64,000 nt of DNA from positions 496,001-560,000 of the forward strand of contig NZ_SLYA01000002.1 of the NCBI RefSeq assembly GCF_004340965.1, read 5' to 3'. Positions 19,213-27,359 of this stretch are shown piece by piece. Source of the DNA: Sphingomonas sp. PP-CE-1A-559. GTDB taxonomy: Bacteria > Pseudomonadota > Alphaproteobacteria > Sphingomonadales > Sphingomonadaceae. Made by a program: the position numbers and the translations under genes. Position 1 is the first letter of the stretch. Every line of letters begins with the position of its first letter. The notes beneath the pieces were generated by a model, which saw only the letters and a program-made list of their open reading frames with translations, was not told the origin of the DNA and searched no databases.

Positions 19213-19236
19213 CTGAGCTGTGCGTTATCGGAGTCA
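19213..19236 (+). repeat. att-like repeat, copy D
   Basis: Sequence ctgagctgtgcgttatcggagtca retains tgcgttat.ggagtca. The TGAG/AGTCA arms remain partly complementary. It divides the third and fourth cargo units. Confidence 0.65.
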
Positions 19237-19345
19237 GGCTATGACTTGCGCTGTTTTGTGCGGATGCGCCTCAATACTATCAATTGGACACTCGCGCGGC
19301 GCGACTGGTAGAACCTATGAAAGATAGGACGGGAAGCGCCAACCA

Positions 19346-20386
19346 ATGCCGATTGAACGGAAACCGACGTTGATAACGCGCGACAGCGTTCTCGCTGCCA
19401 TGGCTGAGCACGACGGTATTGGAAGAGCCGCTTTTCTCGAAAAGTATGGGTTTAGAGAGGCTCGCACCCACCTGGTTTGGCACGAAGGCCACAGCTATGA
19501 CAGCAAGGCGATAGTTGGCGCTGCGTTCGGCTACCTTCCGGGGCAGTCTGATGCCCTCCGGTCCGACGAGTTTTACGGCGGTCAGCCATCGATCCGACCT
19601 TTGCTAAGAGAGGGCTTCACATTTGTTGCTCCCGTAGGCTCGGCACCGGCCACCCCCGAAAAGCTGAAGAACCCGCTTTGGACCCGGGACCAGATCATCC
19701 TCGCTCTCGATCTCTACGTGAAGCACAAGGGCCGGGATCCAGGTGTCAAGCATCCCGACGTGATCGAAGTATCGGCCCTGCTTCGTCAGATGGCTACGGA
19801 AGTGGGCTGGACCACCTATCGCAACCCTAGCGGCGTCATCATGAAGATGATGAACTTCCGCAGCGTTGATCCGGTGTTCACGAACAAGGGGGGTAAGGGG
19901 CTCGGCGGCGCAAGCAAGCTGGATAAGGCCATTTGGTTGGAGTTTGTCGGAAAGCCTCAAGACTTAGCCGTGGCCGCTGAGGCGATCCGTGAAGGCGCGT
20001 TCGCCGGAATGGACGAGGAGACTCTCGATGAGGTCCAGAGTTACAAAGCAAAAGAAGGAAAGGTAAGCTACCGCCTTCACCGGACGCTCGAGCGTGATCG
20101 AAAGGTTGTTGCGATCAAGAAGTCGGCCGTGCTCAAAGTTTATGGCAAATTGGAATGTGAGGCGTGCGGATTTGACTTTGTTGCCACGTATGGCCCGCGT
20201 GGATACGGGTTTATCGAAGCGCATCATACCAATCCGGTTCATGCGATGGTCGAAGGTGACGAAACCACACCTAACGACTTGGCACTGGTTTGCTCCAATT
20301 GCCATAGGGTGATCCACAAGGCGAAACCATGGCTTACGGTGGCAGAGTTAAAGGCTCTTCTTACCACTAATGGTCAGCGGCCATAA
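19346..20386 (+). CDS. McrA-like HNH restriction endonuclease
   Basis: A 346-residue nuclease, probably modification-dependent (type IV restriction). Residues 5-92 look like the N-terminal head domain of ScoMcrA-type enzymes (FLEKYGFREARTHLV, YDSKAIVGAAFGYL, LRSDEFYGG...L...GF). The C-terminal HNH finger is complete: Cys271/Cys274, His293-His294 followed by NP, Asp311, Cys316/Cys319-His320 and His324. A middle region (residues 108-235) is predicted as helical. It is the sole gene of the fourth unit and would protect against phages or DNA with modified bases or phosphorothioates; which modification is not readable from sequence. Confidence 0.87.
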   Translation: MPIERKPTLITRDSVLAAMAEHDGIGRAAFLEKYGFREARTHLVWHEGHSYDSKAIVGAAFGYLPGQSDALRSDEFYGGQPSIRPLLREGFTFVAPVGSAPATPEKLKNPLWTRDQIILALDLYVKHKGRDPGVKHPDVIEVSALLRQMATEVGWTTYRNPSGVIMKMMNFRSVDPVFTNKGGKGLGGASKLDKAIWLEFVGKPQDLAVAAEAIREGAFAGMDEETLDEVQSYKAKEGKVSYRLHRTLERDRKVVAIKKSAVLKVYGKLECEACGFDFVATYGPRGYGFIEAHHTNPVHAMVEGDETTPNDLALVCSNCHRVIHKAKPWLTVAELKALLTTNGQRP

Positions 20387-20390
20387 GCTG

Positions 20391-20414
20391 CTGACCCGTA
20401 TGTCATACAGGGGA
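20391..20414 (+). repeat. att-like repeat, copy E (degenerate right boundary)
   Basis: gctgctgacccgt repeats the comEC-side sequence of copy A, but the right half (atgtcatacagggg) is diverged. It lies just before the first prophage genes and may be the junction between the array and the prophage. Confidence 0.5.
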
Positions 20415-20457
20415 AATTCAAAGCTTTCCGCAGTTCTGTACAAGTCACGTATAGCTA

Positions 20458-20667
20458 TTACCGCTGCGCGGGCTCGATCCGTGCCCAGCCCCGGCAACGG
20501 CACTGCTGGCAGATCATGCGCGTTTGCGCTTTGTGTACGGTGGCATCCTGACCGAATTTCTCAATCAATTCCCTGCTGCGCCACGTAACGACTCGGTGAC
20601 AGCGGCATCGGATGTTGGCGTGTGTGTTGCCTTCCAACAGGTCGATGAGCAGTCGGTCAGCGGCCAT
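20458..20667 (-). CDS. Small zinc-ribbon protein (paralogue 2)
   Basis: A 69-residue protein with two cysteine pairs, CRCH and CQQC about 30 residues apart, which form a likely zinc ribbon. The spacing and the residues around them match the gene just upstream. Its start overlaps that gene by 11 bases. It is the last minus-strand gene of the prophage. Function unknown; DNA binding or assembly are possible. Confidence 0.65.
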   Translation of the reverse strand: MAADRLLIDLLEGNTHANIRCRCHRVVTWRSRELIEKFGQDATVHKAQTRMICQQCRCRGWARIEPAQR

Positions 20668-20869
20668 GTGACGGGCTTACGGTGGCTGCTCCGCGTTGAA
20701 AGCATCGCTTACATTTCAGCCGTGCTGTGGCTTGCTCGATGGTCAGCCAAGCGTCGAACATCGCCCCAAGCGTGGCTGATGGCAGATTGACCTCCCGGCC
20801 ACACCTACACTTTACCCGCATATCGGCGCGGGCCTTCACGTAATGAGCCAGGGTAGTGAAACCGTCCAT
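20657..20869 (-). CDS. Small zinc-ribbon protein (paralogue 1)
   Basis: A 70-residue protein with CRCG and CKRC pairs at about residues 21-24 and 53-56, giving the same zinc-ribbon layout as its downstream neighbour. The intervening helix (SATLGAMFDAWLTIEQATARL) resembles RELIEKFGQDATVHKAQ of the other copy, so the two probably arose by tandem duplication. It lies just beyond the 3' end of the large fibre gene. Confidence 0.65.
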   Translation of the reverse strand: MDGFTTLAHYVKARADMRVKCRCGREVNLPSATLGAMFDAWLTIEQATARLKCKRCFQRGAATVSPSHGR

Positions 20870-20927
20870 GTCTCGTGGTACAAAAAGGGAACATGATTCG
20901 GCAAGGGTTATGCGAAATCGGTCTCGG

Positions 20928-23327
20928 TTAGAAATCCGTCAGGTATTCCACGTAAACGCGGTTCATACTCAGCGTGATCGTGGTGGCCGAGGCCGCGTTG
21001 CTGACCCAAGCGACTGGATACCAAAGGCCCGCTGTACCGATAGTGCTGTGTGCGTAAGCGAAACCGCCTTGGTTCAGGCCGCTGAACATCTGCGTGGAGC
21101 CGGGATTACACTTGAACGAGAACGTCACATTCTCGCCACCGAGATCGCCCGGCACGGTGATGGACGTTTTTGTAACCGAGCCGGTGCCACGCGACATCTG
21201 GTAGGCGTTATTGTCCGTGCTATCGCAGCCGATGCCGAAGATGTTCGTCATGCTGCTGGGCTCGACGTTGCCCGGTGTGGCGGTGCTCATTGCCATACCT
21301 ACGAACCAACGCTTGCCAGCCGCCCAGTTTTTCACGCTCATGCGGATCGAAACAAGCCAGCCGCCTGTGTTCGCGGTGCTGCTCGTTACGACCGGATTGG
21401 TCACGTTGAACGTGGCTTGCGTTCCCGCCGTTGCCGCCGCCACATAGTTGAGCGCGGGTTCTGCGAGCCATCGGCTATTGCTGATGTTTTGGGTGGTGGC
21501 CGTTCCCGTTGCGGCAGTGGACATGGCTTTGTTGTAAACCGTCGTTCCAGTCACAGGCTGCCATTCGCGGGTGCTGGTATAACCGGCGTGAGGTCCGAGT
21601 GCGCGCCACGGTGCCAGAGCGTAAGGGTCGCTGACTTGGAGAATGCCGTGCTGCGCCGGGTTCGCTCCACGCAATTTCGCACCACCGCCAATGTCCATGA
21701 TGCCGGTTGCCGGATCAAAAGCCAAATAGCTCGCACCCAGTTTGCCATTGGCGTTTAGCTGGATCTGATTGTTGTCACCGGCGGCGGTTGCCACGCCACT
21801 GGCACCTGTTGCGCCCGTCGCTCCGGTGTCGCCTTTGACGCCTTGGATACCTTGCGCGCCAGTATCTCCCTTGGCTCCGTTGGTACCATTCGTGCCTGTC
21901 GCACCGGTCGCGCCGGTATCGCCTTTGATGCCCTGAATGCCTTGGATACCTTGCGGTCCCATTGCTCCGGTGTCGCCCTTATCTCCCTTCGCACCAGTTC
22001 CGCCGCTGGTGGAAGTTCCCGGCGTGTTGCTAATGACTGCGCCATAATCGTTCGTCACCGTGGCAGTTTGCGCGGTCGAGGAGTTCGTTACGGTAAGCTG
22101 ATATGACGGGCTCAAACGTCGTGTGAATACCTCTGTGACGAGGTTGTTGACCGGCTGATAGGTGGCGAGGCTGGAGAGGTTCACCGCAACAGGTAGGCCG
22201 GGGATGTTCACTTCTATGACCATCGAACTACTGCCGATGGAGCCGCCCGCGACACCTAGAAGGTCAATGTCGTACATCCACGCATTCGCGGCGATGTAGT
22301 GGGTTGCCTGATCGAGTGTCAGCGATCCCATCTTGGAGGTGTCGAGTACACCAGGGCTACTCTCGGGCAAGACGGTGAGAGCCCACAAAGCCAGAGGCGC
22401 AGCACGGTTCTTGTTCCGCTGGCGAATGAGTTCAAAACGCTCCTGCGCGCTGAACTTGTTGGTGACGCCGTTGCGATCGTATGCGAAATTCTCGACCAGA
22501 TAATTGTCGCCAGCGCGGAGCGGACTTGGCAAGTCGTTGGGGTTGTACTGAACGAAACGCTGATACCGCGCATCGTCGGACGACCAAGGCAACTGCGCTT
22601 TGGTATCAACGACAGCCTCTTCAAAAATCCAACTGTTGGCCGTCGCAGGTAGCTGTTTGCCGTGGACGTAGCCCACAATATCAATCTGCTGACTGCGCGT
22701 GACAGCAAAATCGAAACCGTACTCATCCAGGAAGATGCCATCGACGCCAATTGTTACCCAGCGGTCGATTGCGACCTTCCGCTGCGCATCGGTGTTGCTT
22801 GGTCCCATGCGGACGTAGCCATAAACCTTCGTACCGCGCGTCCGGAGTCCGTTGATAATCTGAACAGTCGAGGCGTAAACCTCCTGATCTGGATTCTCAT
22901 AGCCCGCACCGCAGACATAAACCTGATACTTGGACATCGCGTCGATGACCGCGTTGGTCTCCCAGATGCCCTTAAAGCCAATGGGGTAGCCATAGTAGAA
23001 TAGCACCGACGGCTTGCGCAGTGGCTGAGCGGCAGCGGTCTTCAGACTGTCGAAGCGCACGCTCTTTGTCGTCGCAGAGTTCGAGTCCAACAACACGATT
23101 TGATCGGCGCTGCTGGGTTCGGACTTGAGGGGAGCATTGCGGACGGCTTGCTCGGCTTCGCCTTGTTTGGCGAATGTCTGATAGCTGCTGGTGCCAGTTC
23201 CGACCGCGTAGCGGTTTTCGTCCGTGATAAAGTAGGGCTCACCCGCGAGCAGCGCGAGAGCCGTAGCTTGCGCGTTGAGGTTGGCCCTCGTCGTCCTGAT
23301 AAACCTGATAGTGGAGTTGCGACCCAT
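20928..23327 (-). CDS. Tail fibre with TIM-barrel glycosidase-like and collagen-like domains
   Basis: A 799-residue structural protein. The N-terminus resembles fibre attachment domains ([37 protein letters not shown]). Residues about 100-400 are alike throughout to the 504-residue fibre at 33.8-35.4 kb and contain [12 protein letters not shown], typical of a (beta/alpha)8 glycosidase-like barrel of the GH114/TM1410 type. A collagen-like stretch of G-X-Y triplets follows (about residues 455-525), then a beta-rich C-terminal receptor domain. It probably binds and perhaps cuts host surface polysaccharide. It directly follows the preceding fibre gene. Confidence 0.8.
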   Translation of the reverse strand: MGRNSTIRFIRTTRANLNAQATALALLAGEPYFITDENRYAVGTGTSSYQTFAKQGEAEQAVRNAPLKSEPSSADQIVLLDSNSATTKSVRFDSLKTAAAQPLRKPSVLFYYGYPIGFKGIWETNAVIDAMSKYQVYVCGAGYENPDQEVYASTVQIINGLRTRGTKVYGYVRMGPSNTDAQRKVAIDRWVTIGVDGIFLDEYGFDFAVTRSQQIDIVGYVHGKQLPATANSWIFEEAVVDTKAQLPWSSDDARYQRFVQYNPNDLPSPLRAGDNYLVENFAYDRNGVTNKFSAQERFELIRQRNKNRAAPLALWALTVLPESSPGVLDTSKMGSLTLDQATHYIAANAWMYDIDLLGVAGGSIGSSSMVIEVNIPGLPVAVNLSSLATYQPVNNLVTEVFTRRLSPSYQLTVTNSSTAQTATVTNDYGAVISNTPGTSTSGGTGAKGDKGDTGAMGPQGIQGIQGIKGDTGATGATGTNGTNGAKGDTGAQGIQGVKGDTGATGATGASGVATAAGDNNQIQLNANGKLGASYLAFDPATGIMDIGGGAKLRGANPAQHGILQVSDPYALAPWRALGPHAGYTSTREWQPVTGTTVYNKAMSTAATGTATTQNISNSRWLAEPALNYVAAATAGTQATFNVTNPVVTSSTANTGGWLVSIRMSVKNWAAGKRWFVGMAMSTATPGNVEPSSMTNIFGIGCDSTDNNAYQMSRGTGSVTKTSITVPGDLGGENVTFSFKCNPGSTQMFSGLNQGGFAYAHSTIGTAGLWYPVAWVSNAASATTITLSMNRVYVEYLTDF

Positions 23328-24188
23328 TTAGAATGTGCCTCCGTCCAAAATCACGCCGTTGATCGAGCCACCAGTGATCGCCACTGCCGATGCGTTCTGA
23401 ACAGCCATCGTGCCCAGGCCGAGATTGGTGCGCGCGGCAGCAAAGTCGGTGAGGTCCGATAGGTTGCTGGCCTTGGTCAGCTTGCCGTCAACGGTCGTCG
23501 TCAGCGCCGATAAGCCGCTCATGTCGTTCTGGATGAGGGTCTGTAGCTCGCTGAGCGTATCGTATGCCGCACCCGCGCCACCAATCAGATTGCTGATAGC
23601 GGTGCTGACAAATGCCGTGGTGGCCAACTGCGTGTTGTTGGTTGCCGAGGTCGCCGTTGGAGCCGTTGGCGTGCCGGTGAACGCAGGGCTGGCGCTGTTG
23701 GCCTTAGGGCTGACTGCCGTGCTGACAAACGCGGTCGTCGCAAGTTGCGTGGTGTTCGTACCTGCCGTTGCCGTGGGGGCGGCTGGCGTACCCGTGAATG
23801 TGGGCGATGCCTTATCGGCCTTGAGCCCTACGCTCGTTACCGTGGCGACAACCGCCGTGTCGGCGGCGATCGTGCCGCTGGTGATCGTAATGCCCGATCC
23901 AGCCGTGTAATTCGTACCGGTCTGCGGCGCTGGTCCCCAAATTGCGTTACCGCTTCCATCCACGGTGAGAACCTGACCCGACGTTCCATTGACGGGGAGA
24001 CGATGCTTGGGATCGTAATCGTCCTTGGCGAAGCCTCGGATGCTTGTCGCGGTGCCAGTGCCGTCATCGCCATAACCGGCATACAGGATGCCATCGACCA
24101 TGTTGTAGGCCAGTTCGGCGGACTTGAGGCTTGACGGAGCGCCAGCAGCACCAGTGACGCGACGATTGATGCGTAGTGTAGTTGCCAT
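23328..24188 (-). CDS. Phage tail fibre-like repeat protein
   Basis: A 286-residue protein with two copies of a tail-fibre repeat built on SPTFTGTPAAPTATAGTNTT and QLATTAFVSTAV (about residues 125-200). This repeat is common in fibres of many phages. The N-terminus (TLRINRRVTGAAGAPSSLKSAELAYN) resembles fibre N-terminal domains. Its ATG overlaps the stop of the upstream 65-residue gene (TAATG) after a strong GGAGG site. Its C-terminus INGVILDGGTF resembles the end of that 65-residue protein (TILDGGNF), suggesting a shared attachment tail. Confidence 0.75.
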   Translation of the reverse strand: MATTLRINRRVTGAAGAPSSLKSAELAYNMVDGILYAGYGDDGTGTATSIRGFAKDDYDPKHRLPVNGTSGQVLTVDGSGNAIWGPAPQTGTNYTAGSGITITSGTIAADTAVVATVTSVGLKADKASPTFTGTPAAPTATAGTNTTQLATTAFVSTAVSPKANSASPAFTGTPTAPTATSATNNTQLATTAFVSTAISNLIGGAGAAYDTLSELQTLIQNDMSGLSALTTTVDGKLTKASNLSDLTDFAAARTNLGLGTMAVQNASAVAITGGSINGVILDGGTF

Positions 24189-24385
24189 TAGAAATTACCT
24201 CCATCGAGGATTGTTGGAATGAGGGCTGTGCCGGACAGGCCAGTTTCGCCGCGAACGCCTTGCGGGCCGGGTGGGCCGCTGCTCACCAGCTTGATCGACT
24301 GCGCGGGTTGCGAACCGATTGTGAGTTTGGGAGCCAACTTGCCTTGAAGTTGGATTGTTTGGTGAACTGATCGAATCTGGATCAC
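24188..24385 (-). CDS. Short collagen-like fibre-associated protein
   Basis: A 65-residue protein with a G-X-Y run (GPPGPQGVRGETGLSG) and a C-terminal TILDGGNF. The GTG start overlaps the upstream stop (GTGA). It is likely a short fibre or fibre accessory piece. Confidence 0.6.
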   Translation of the reverse strand: MIQIRSVHQTIQLQGKLAPKLTIGSQPAQSIKLVSSGPPGPQGVRGETGLSGTALIPTILDGGNF

Positions 24386-24690
24386 GGCTTGAACCCAGTG
24401 GCATCGATCGTGCCGCTCAGTAGAACTGTGTTGTCCGATCCCTGAGTGAGCAGGAGAACGTACTGGCGCGGCTTGGTTAGGCTCTGCGCGTGAAGTTCAG
24501 TGAAGTGGAGCAACCGACCTTTGGCCTTGTTGGGGTCGCGGTCAGGAACAAGGGAGAAGCCCTTGTCCACGATAAAGCGGAGGTCCGCTCCGCTGATGTC
24601 GATCTCGACGCCCTGGTCATCTACCCAACTCAAGGGGATATATTCGTCAGCAGCGCGATTGAGTGTGATGTTTCCCGAGGCGTCAATCAT
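24382..24690 (-). CDS. Phage tail-associated protein, probably leaderless
   Basis: A 102-residue protein starting MIDASGNITLNRAADEYIPL, a beta-rich sequence found before fibre genes in many siphophages (it resembles base-plate-upper BppU-like N-termini). A longer frame reaches 24804, but the TATAAATA-type box ends 5 bases before the ATG at 24690, which marks that ATG as the start. It overlaps the next gene by GTGA. Confidence 0.65.
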   Translation of the reverse strand: MIDASGNITLNRAADEYIPLSWVDDQGVEIDISGADLRFIVDKGFSLVPDRDPNKAKGRLLHFTELHAQSLTKPRQYVLLLTQGSDNTVLLSGTIDATGFKP

Positions 24691-24695
24691 ACCTC

Positions 24696-24703
24696 TATTT
24701 ATT
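24696..24703 (-). promoter_or_regulatory. T4-late-like box, leaderless spacing
   Basis: AATAAATA followed by five bases (GAGGT) and then the ATG at 24690. If the start point is five to six bases after the box, as in T4 late promoters, transcription begins on the start codon. Confidence 0.6.
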
Positions 24704-24721
24704 GGTAGGGCGGTCATGGGA

Positions 24722-24742
24722 ATGGCCGGGTTGCCCCGGCCA
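24722..24742 (-). terminator. GC-rich hairpin between minus-strand genes
   Basis: Stem ATGGCCGGG/CCCGGCCAT with a very short loop, directly after the small 45-residue gene and before the next late box. There is no T-run. Confidence 0.45.
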
Positions 24743-24746
24743 TCTT

Positions 24747-24884
24747 CTAGAGTTCTAAGTACAAGTCCATGAGCGCTTGCCCGAGAAGTTGCGCAATCGG
24801 ACAATGCGGGTCCTTGCGGAGCAGCGCTACAATGTCCTGTCGGTATGCGTCGATTTGCTCTTCAAGCGTTAGCTCACTTGCCAT
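24747..24884 (-). CDS. Small protein, 45 residues
   Basis: An open frame starting MASELTLEEQIDAYRQDIVALL and ending at a TAG at 24747. Its ATG lies inside the last codons of the upstream 70-residue gene (GATGGCAAGTGA), so the two would be coupled. It is a helical, acidic protein of unknown function. Confidence 0.5.
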   Translation of the reverse strand: MASELTLEEQIDAYRQDIVALLRKDPHCPIAQLLGQALMDLYLEL

Positions 24885-25086
24885 CAATCGTAGCCCGTTC
24901 TCTCGCCTGGATGTCACTTAGCGCGGACTCAATCTGCGCAATTGCTTTCACTACCGCTGACGTATCAACTTCGATTTTTACGGCTTTAGGGTCAACGGTC
25001 TTGTTGTGCGCGAAATCGGCCTCAATCCGGTTCATGCGCTCAATGAGGTTGCTGAACAGTTTGCGGGTTTCTTCCTCAAATGTCAT
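24874..25086 (-). CDS. Small coiled-coil phage protein
   Basis: A 70-residue protein starting MTFEEETRKLFSNLIERMNRIEAD, predicted as one or two helices. AGGAGA lies upstream of the ATG at 25086, which excludes the longer frame. It sits between the HNH-like gene and the fibre group. Function unknown. Confidence 0.65.
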   Translation of the reverse strand: MTFEEETRKLFSNLIERMNRIEADFAHNKTVDPKAVKIEVDTSAVVKAIAQIESALSDIQARERATIDGK

Positions 25087-25108
25087 GGGAGTTATCTCCT
25101 TTTTGCTT

Positions 25109-25666
25109 TTAGTGGATTGTTGGACCGCCATCGCGAGGCTTGCCCCAGGTATCGAACAACGTTGGTACAAGCGCCTGTGCTGGAGTGAGGCCGCGCTGTA
25201 GTCGCTGGCGAAGTGTCCTAGCGTTTATACCCAGTAGCTGGGACCACTCGTACAGGCTGAGTGTCTGGTCATTGAGGGGAACTAGCGGACTGTCGAAAGT
25301 GCGAGTCTTCTTGCCATCGTAACAAAAGACGGTGTGAGATTTTGAGCCCCATCCCAGGTCGATGATGCGGGGTTTGGTAGGACGGCGATTGCGCTGCTGA
25401 ACTTTGCGTGAGGTCCAAGCGAGGTTGCCCGGTTCATAGCCCTTGGTGTTATCAACCCGATCAAGCGTAAGGTCGGCACTTGGCTTGCGTCCGACTGAGG
25501 CTAGGAAGTTCCAAAAGCCATCAGGGCCAAGGAAGGACTCATGTACTTGAAGTCCGCGGCCACCATAATCCTTGTACTGAGCGTTCTTCGGGTTGGAGCA
25601 ACGGTGCCTTGCGTTGACCAGTGCGTCGTATTCGACTTTGAAATCCTTCTTGCGTAGTTTTGTCAT
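25109..25666 (-). CDS. HNH-like phage (homing) endonuclease
   Basis: A 185-residue protein of the mobile phage family that reads YDALVNARHRCSNPKNAQYKDYGGRGLQVHESF...LDRVDNTKGYEPGNLAWTSRKVQQRNRR. This matches the common HNH-related proteins with a C-x-N-P...Y.DYGGRGI motif and N-x-RW-T, sometimes fused to AP2-type DNA-binding domains. The C-terminal part (SLYEWSQLLGINARTLRQRLQRGLTPAQAL) is a helix-turn-helix like that of NUMOD-bearing homing nucleases. It has its own late box and a GGAGGAG ribosome site. Confidence 0.8.
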   Translation of the reverse strand: MTKLRKKDFKVEYDALVNARHRCSNPKNAQYKDYGGRGLQVHESFLGPDGFWNFLASVGRKPSADLTLDRVDNTKGYEPGNLAWTSRKVQQRNRRPTKPRIIDLGWGSKSHTVFCYDGKKTRTFDSPLVPLNDQTLSLYEWSQLLGINARTLRQRLQRGLTPAQALVPTLFDTWGKPRDGGPTIH

Positions 25667-25702
25667 TGGCTCCTCCGCGGAGTTGTTTTTTGTTCTCCAA
25701 TC

Positions 25703-25710
25703 TATTTATT
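25703..25710 (-). promoter_or_regulatory. T4-late-like box before the HNH-like gene
   Basis: AATAAATA, then about 36 bases of leader containing a CTCCGCGGAG palindrome and a GGAGGAG ribosome site before the ATG at 25666. Confidence 0.55.
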
Positions 25711-25773
25711 CTCTGACTTATCGAGTTAAGTCGGGCGTTAAATTCCGGAGTTAGCCGATGACTAATTACTGGT

Positions 25774-26262
25774 ATGGAAAAATGGATTGATGTTGCCCGC
25801 AAGTATGTGGGCCTGAAAGAGTATCCCGGCGCCGCCAACAACCCGACAATCATCGGCTGGGCAAAGGGACTTGGAGCTAAGCTACTTGGGATCGCGTATG
25901 GCGCAGACAGTGTGCCGTGGTGCGGACTGTTCGTGGCGCATTGCGTCAACGAAGCGGGGTTAACGCCAGCACCTATTGCCGTGAGAGCGAGTGCCTGGGC
26001 GACGTGGGGGCAGGCTTGTAAGCCCGTTGTTGGCGCGGTCGTGGTTTTCCAGCGTCAAGGCGGCGGACACGTGGGTTTCCTCGTCGGACAGAACGCAACT
26101 GCCTATCGAGTGCTGGGCGGCAACCAGGGGGACAGCGTAAGCGAAACCTGGATTGAGAAGAACCGCGCCGTAGCAGTGCGCTGGCCAGCCAGTGTTCCTG
26201 TTTCAACGGTGGCTCTGCCTTGGATTAACGCCAAGGGAGCCGTGTCGAAGAACGAAGCGTGA
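25774..26262 (+). CDS. CHAP-type endolysin (TIGR02594-like)
   Basis: A 162-residue cell-wall hydrolase. The N-terminus WIDVARKYVGLKEYPGAANNPTI and the VPWCGLFVAHCV motif give the catalytic Cys50. The paired His is His99 in GGGHVGF, and the GGNQGD loop (residues 115-120) supplies the third polar residue. This matches the NlpC/P60-CHAP family often used as phage endolysins. No signal peptide is visible, so it needs a holin; candidates lie near 33 kb. It overlaps the next gene by GTGA. Confidence 0.87.
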   Translation: MEKWIDVARKYVGLKEYPGAANNPTIIGWAKGLGAKLLGIAYGADSVPWCGLFVAHCVNEAGLTPAPIAVRASAWATWGQACKPVVGAVVVFQRQGGGHVGFLVGQNATAYRVLGGNQGDSVSETWIEKNRAVAVRWPASVPVSTVALPWINAKGAVSKNEA

Positions 26263-26591
26263 GCAACTACCGCAATCCATTCGAGGCGCGTTGCGGTCGC
26301 GACCTGGGACCCGGCTTTGCCTACGAAGCGGTCAAGCTGTCGTATGTCCTCGAATGTACCTACCTGCCAGATTTTATTGATCAGGAAGCCAAGCGCATCG
26401 TGGAGGCCAAGGGTTTGTTCGACGCCGGGGATCGTCGTAAGATGCTGGCCGTCAAGCGCGCCTATCCCGAGTACACAATCGAAATGTGGTTCACCAACCC
26501 GGACAAGACGATCAGCAAGGCCAGCAAGACAACCTATCGTTCATGGTGCGAGAAGCATGGCTTCAAAGTCAAACAAGGTCCGCGTAAATAG
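26259..26591 (+). CDS. Endonuclease I, Holliday-junction resolvase (T7 gp3-like)
   Basis: A 110-residue protein closely following T7 endonuclease I: YRNPFEARCG near the start, YLPDF, VEAKGLFDAGDRRKM and SKTTYRSWCEKHGFKVKQG. The metal-binding active-site residues E9, D38, E49 and K51 align with E20, D55, E65 and K67 of the T7 enzyme. It would cut branched DNA during replication or packaging. The GTG start overlaps the endolysin stop. Confidence 0.88.
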   Translation: MSNYRNPFEARCGRDLGPGFAYEAVKLSYVLECTYLPDFIDQEAKRIVEAKGLFDAGDRRKMLAVKRAYPEYTIEMWFTNPDKTISKASKTTYRSWCEKHGFKVKQGPRK

Positions 26592-26646
26592 ATGCGATGA
26601 CGCAACGCTCCACAAGGGCTGCTCAAGTCGCGCTGTCAAAAGGAGG

Positions 26647-26666
26647 CCCCGGCATTCGTGCTGGGG
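26647..26666. terminator. UUCG-capped hairpin between convergent genes
   Basis: Stem CCCCGGCA/TGCTGGGG closed by a TTCG tetraloop, in the 75-base gap between the endonuclease I gene and the convergent glycosylase-like gene. It has no T-run; it may be a 3' stabiliser. Confidence 0.5.
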
Positions 26667-27359
26667 TCAACCTATCTCACGTCCTTGTTCAAACAGGAAG
26701 CGTTCAACCTCGTCGCCGGAAACGCCGCGTCCGATCACCCGCGCCAACTTGTAAGCATGGTCGAGATAGATGGGATAGGCTGCGTTGGCCTGGGCTATTA
26801 CGTTGATGAGGTCGGCATTCGTCTTCCTCTTGGCATACAGCGACCGCAGTTCCGCTTGAAAAGCGGCAAGTTCAGGATAGTCGAGAGTAAGGGAAGCCTT
26901 GGTGACTTGGCGGTCGAATATAAGGCATTTGCCTGCTCCTGTTTCCAACTGCGCAAAGTAAGCCACCTTTGTTGTACTGGCGATGCCTAGACCGGGTTGC
27001 CGGTTCAGTCGTTTGACCGTCTCAAGTGCGTTGCGCGATGCGTAGATCAAGCTGTCCACGGCATCGACCAGCCTCTCGGGATTGCGAAGAGCGCCTTTGA
27101 GATTGGTGTCGTTTTCCGTGCCCGCATACGTCCGTCCGCTGGGGTAACCCCACACCAGCGAATACGTGATGCCCTTGTGCGTGCTTACCCTGAACGCATC
27201 GAAAACATGCTGGCGCAGGATCGGGCCGTTGATTGCGTTCAATTCGTCCAGATACTGAACGTCAGCACCTTCCCAGGCACCGGGATTGAACCGCTGCCCG
27301 ACTTCATCGCGCTCTAAAAATTCAAACACGTCAGTGCGCAGTTGGCCCGGTTGCTTCAC
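26667..27359 (-). CDS. OGG/HhH-type DNA glycosylase-like protein
   Basis: A 230-residue protein with the catalytic layout of 8-oxoguanine glycosylases. The helix-hairpin-helix-like QPGLGIASTTKVAYFAQL carries Lys131, and CLIFDRQV carries Asp149, 18 residues on, compared with Lys249 and Asp268 in human OGG1. It likely removes a modified purine and may cut the strand as an AP lyase. The ATG overlaps the stop of the 501-residue gene (ATGA), so the two are coupled. Together they stand divergently from the DpdA-like gene. Confidence 0.7.
   Translation of the reverse strand: MKQPGQLRTDVFEFLERDEVGQRFNPGAWEGADVQYLDELNAINGPILRQHVFDAFRVSTHKGITYSLVWGYPSGRTYAGTENDTNLKGALRNPERLVDAVDSLIYASRNALETVKRLNRQPGLGIASTTKVAYFAQLETGAGKCLIFDRQVTKASLTLDYPELAAFQAELRSLYAKRKTNADLINVIAQANAAYPIYLDHAYKLARVIGRGVSGDEVERFLFEQGREIG

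Noticed and set aside
16770..20414. Integron cassette array with attC sites
   Set aside because: GTTATAG does not fit GTTRRRY, no RYYYAAC partner lies 57-141 bases before, and no foldable L''/L' arms or IntI gene were seen.
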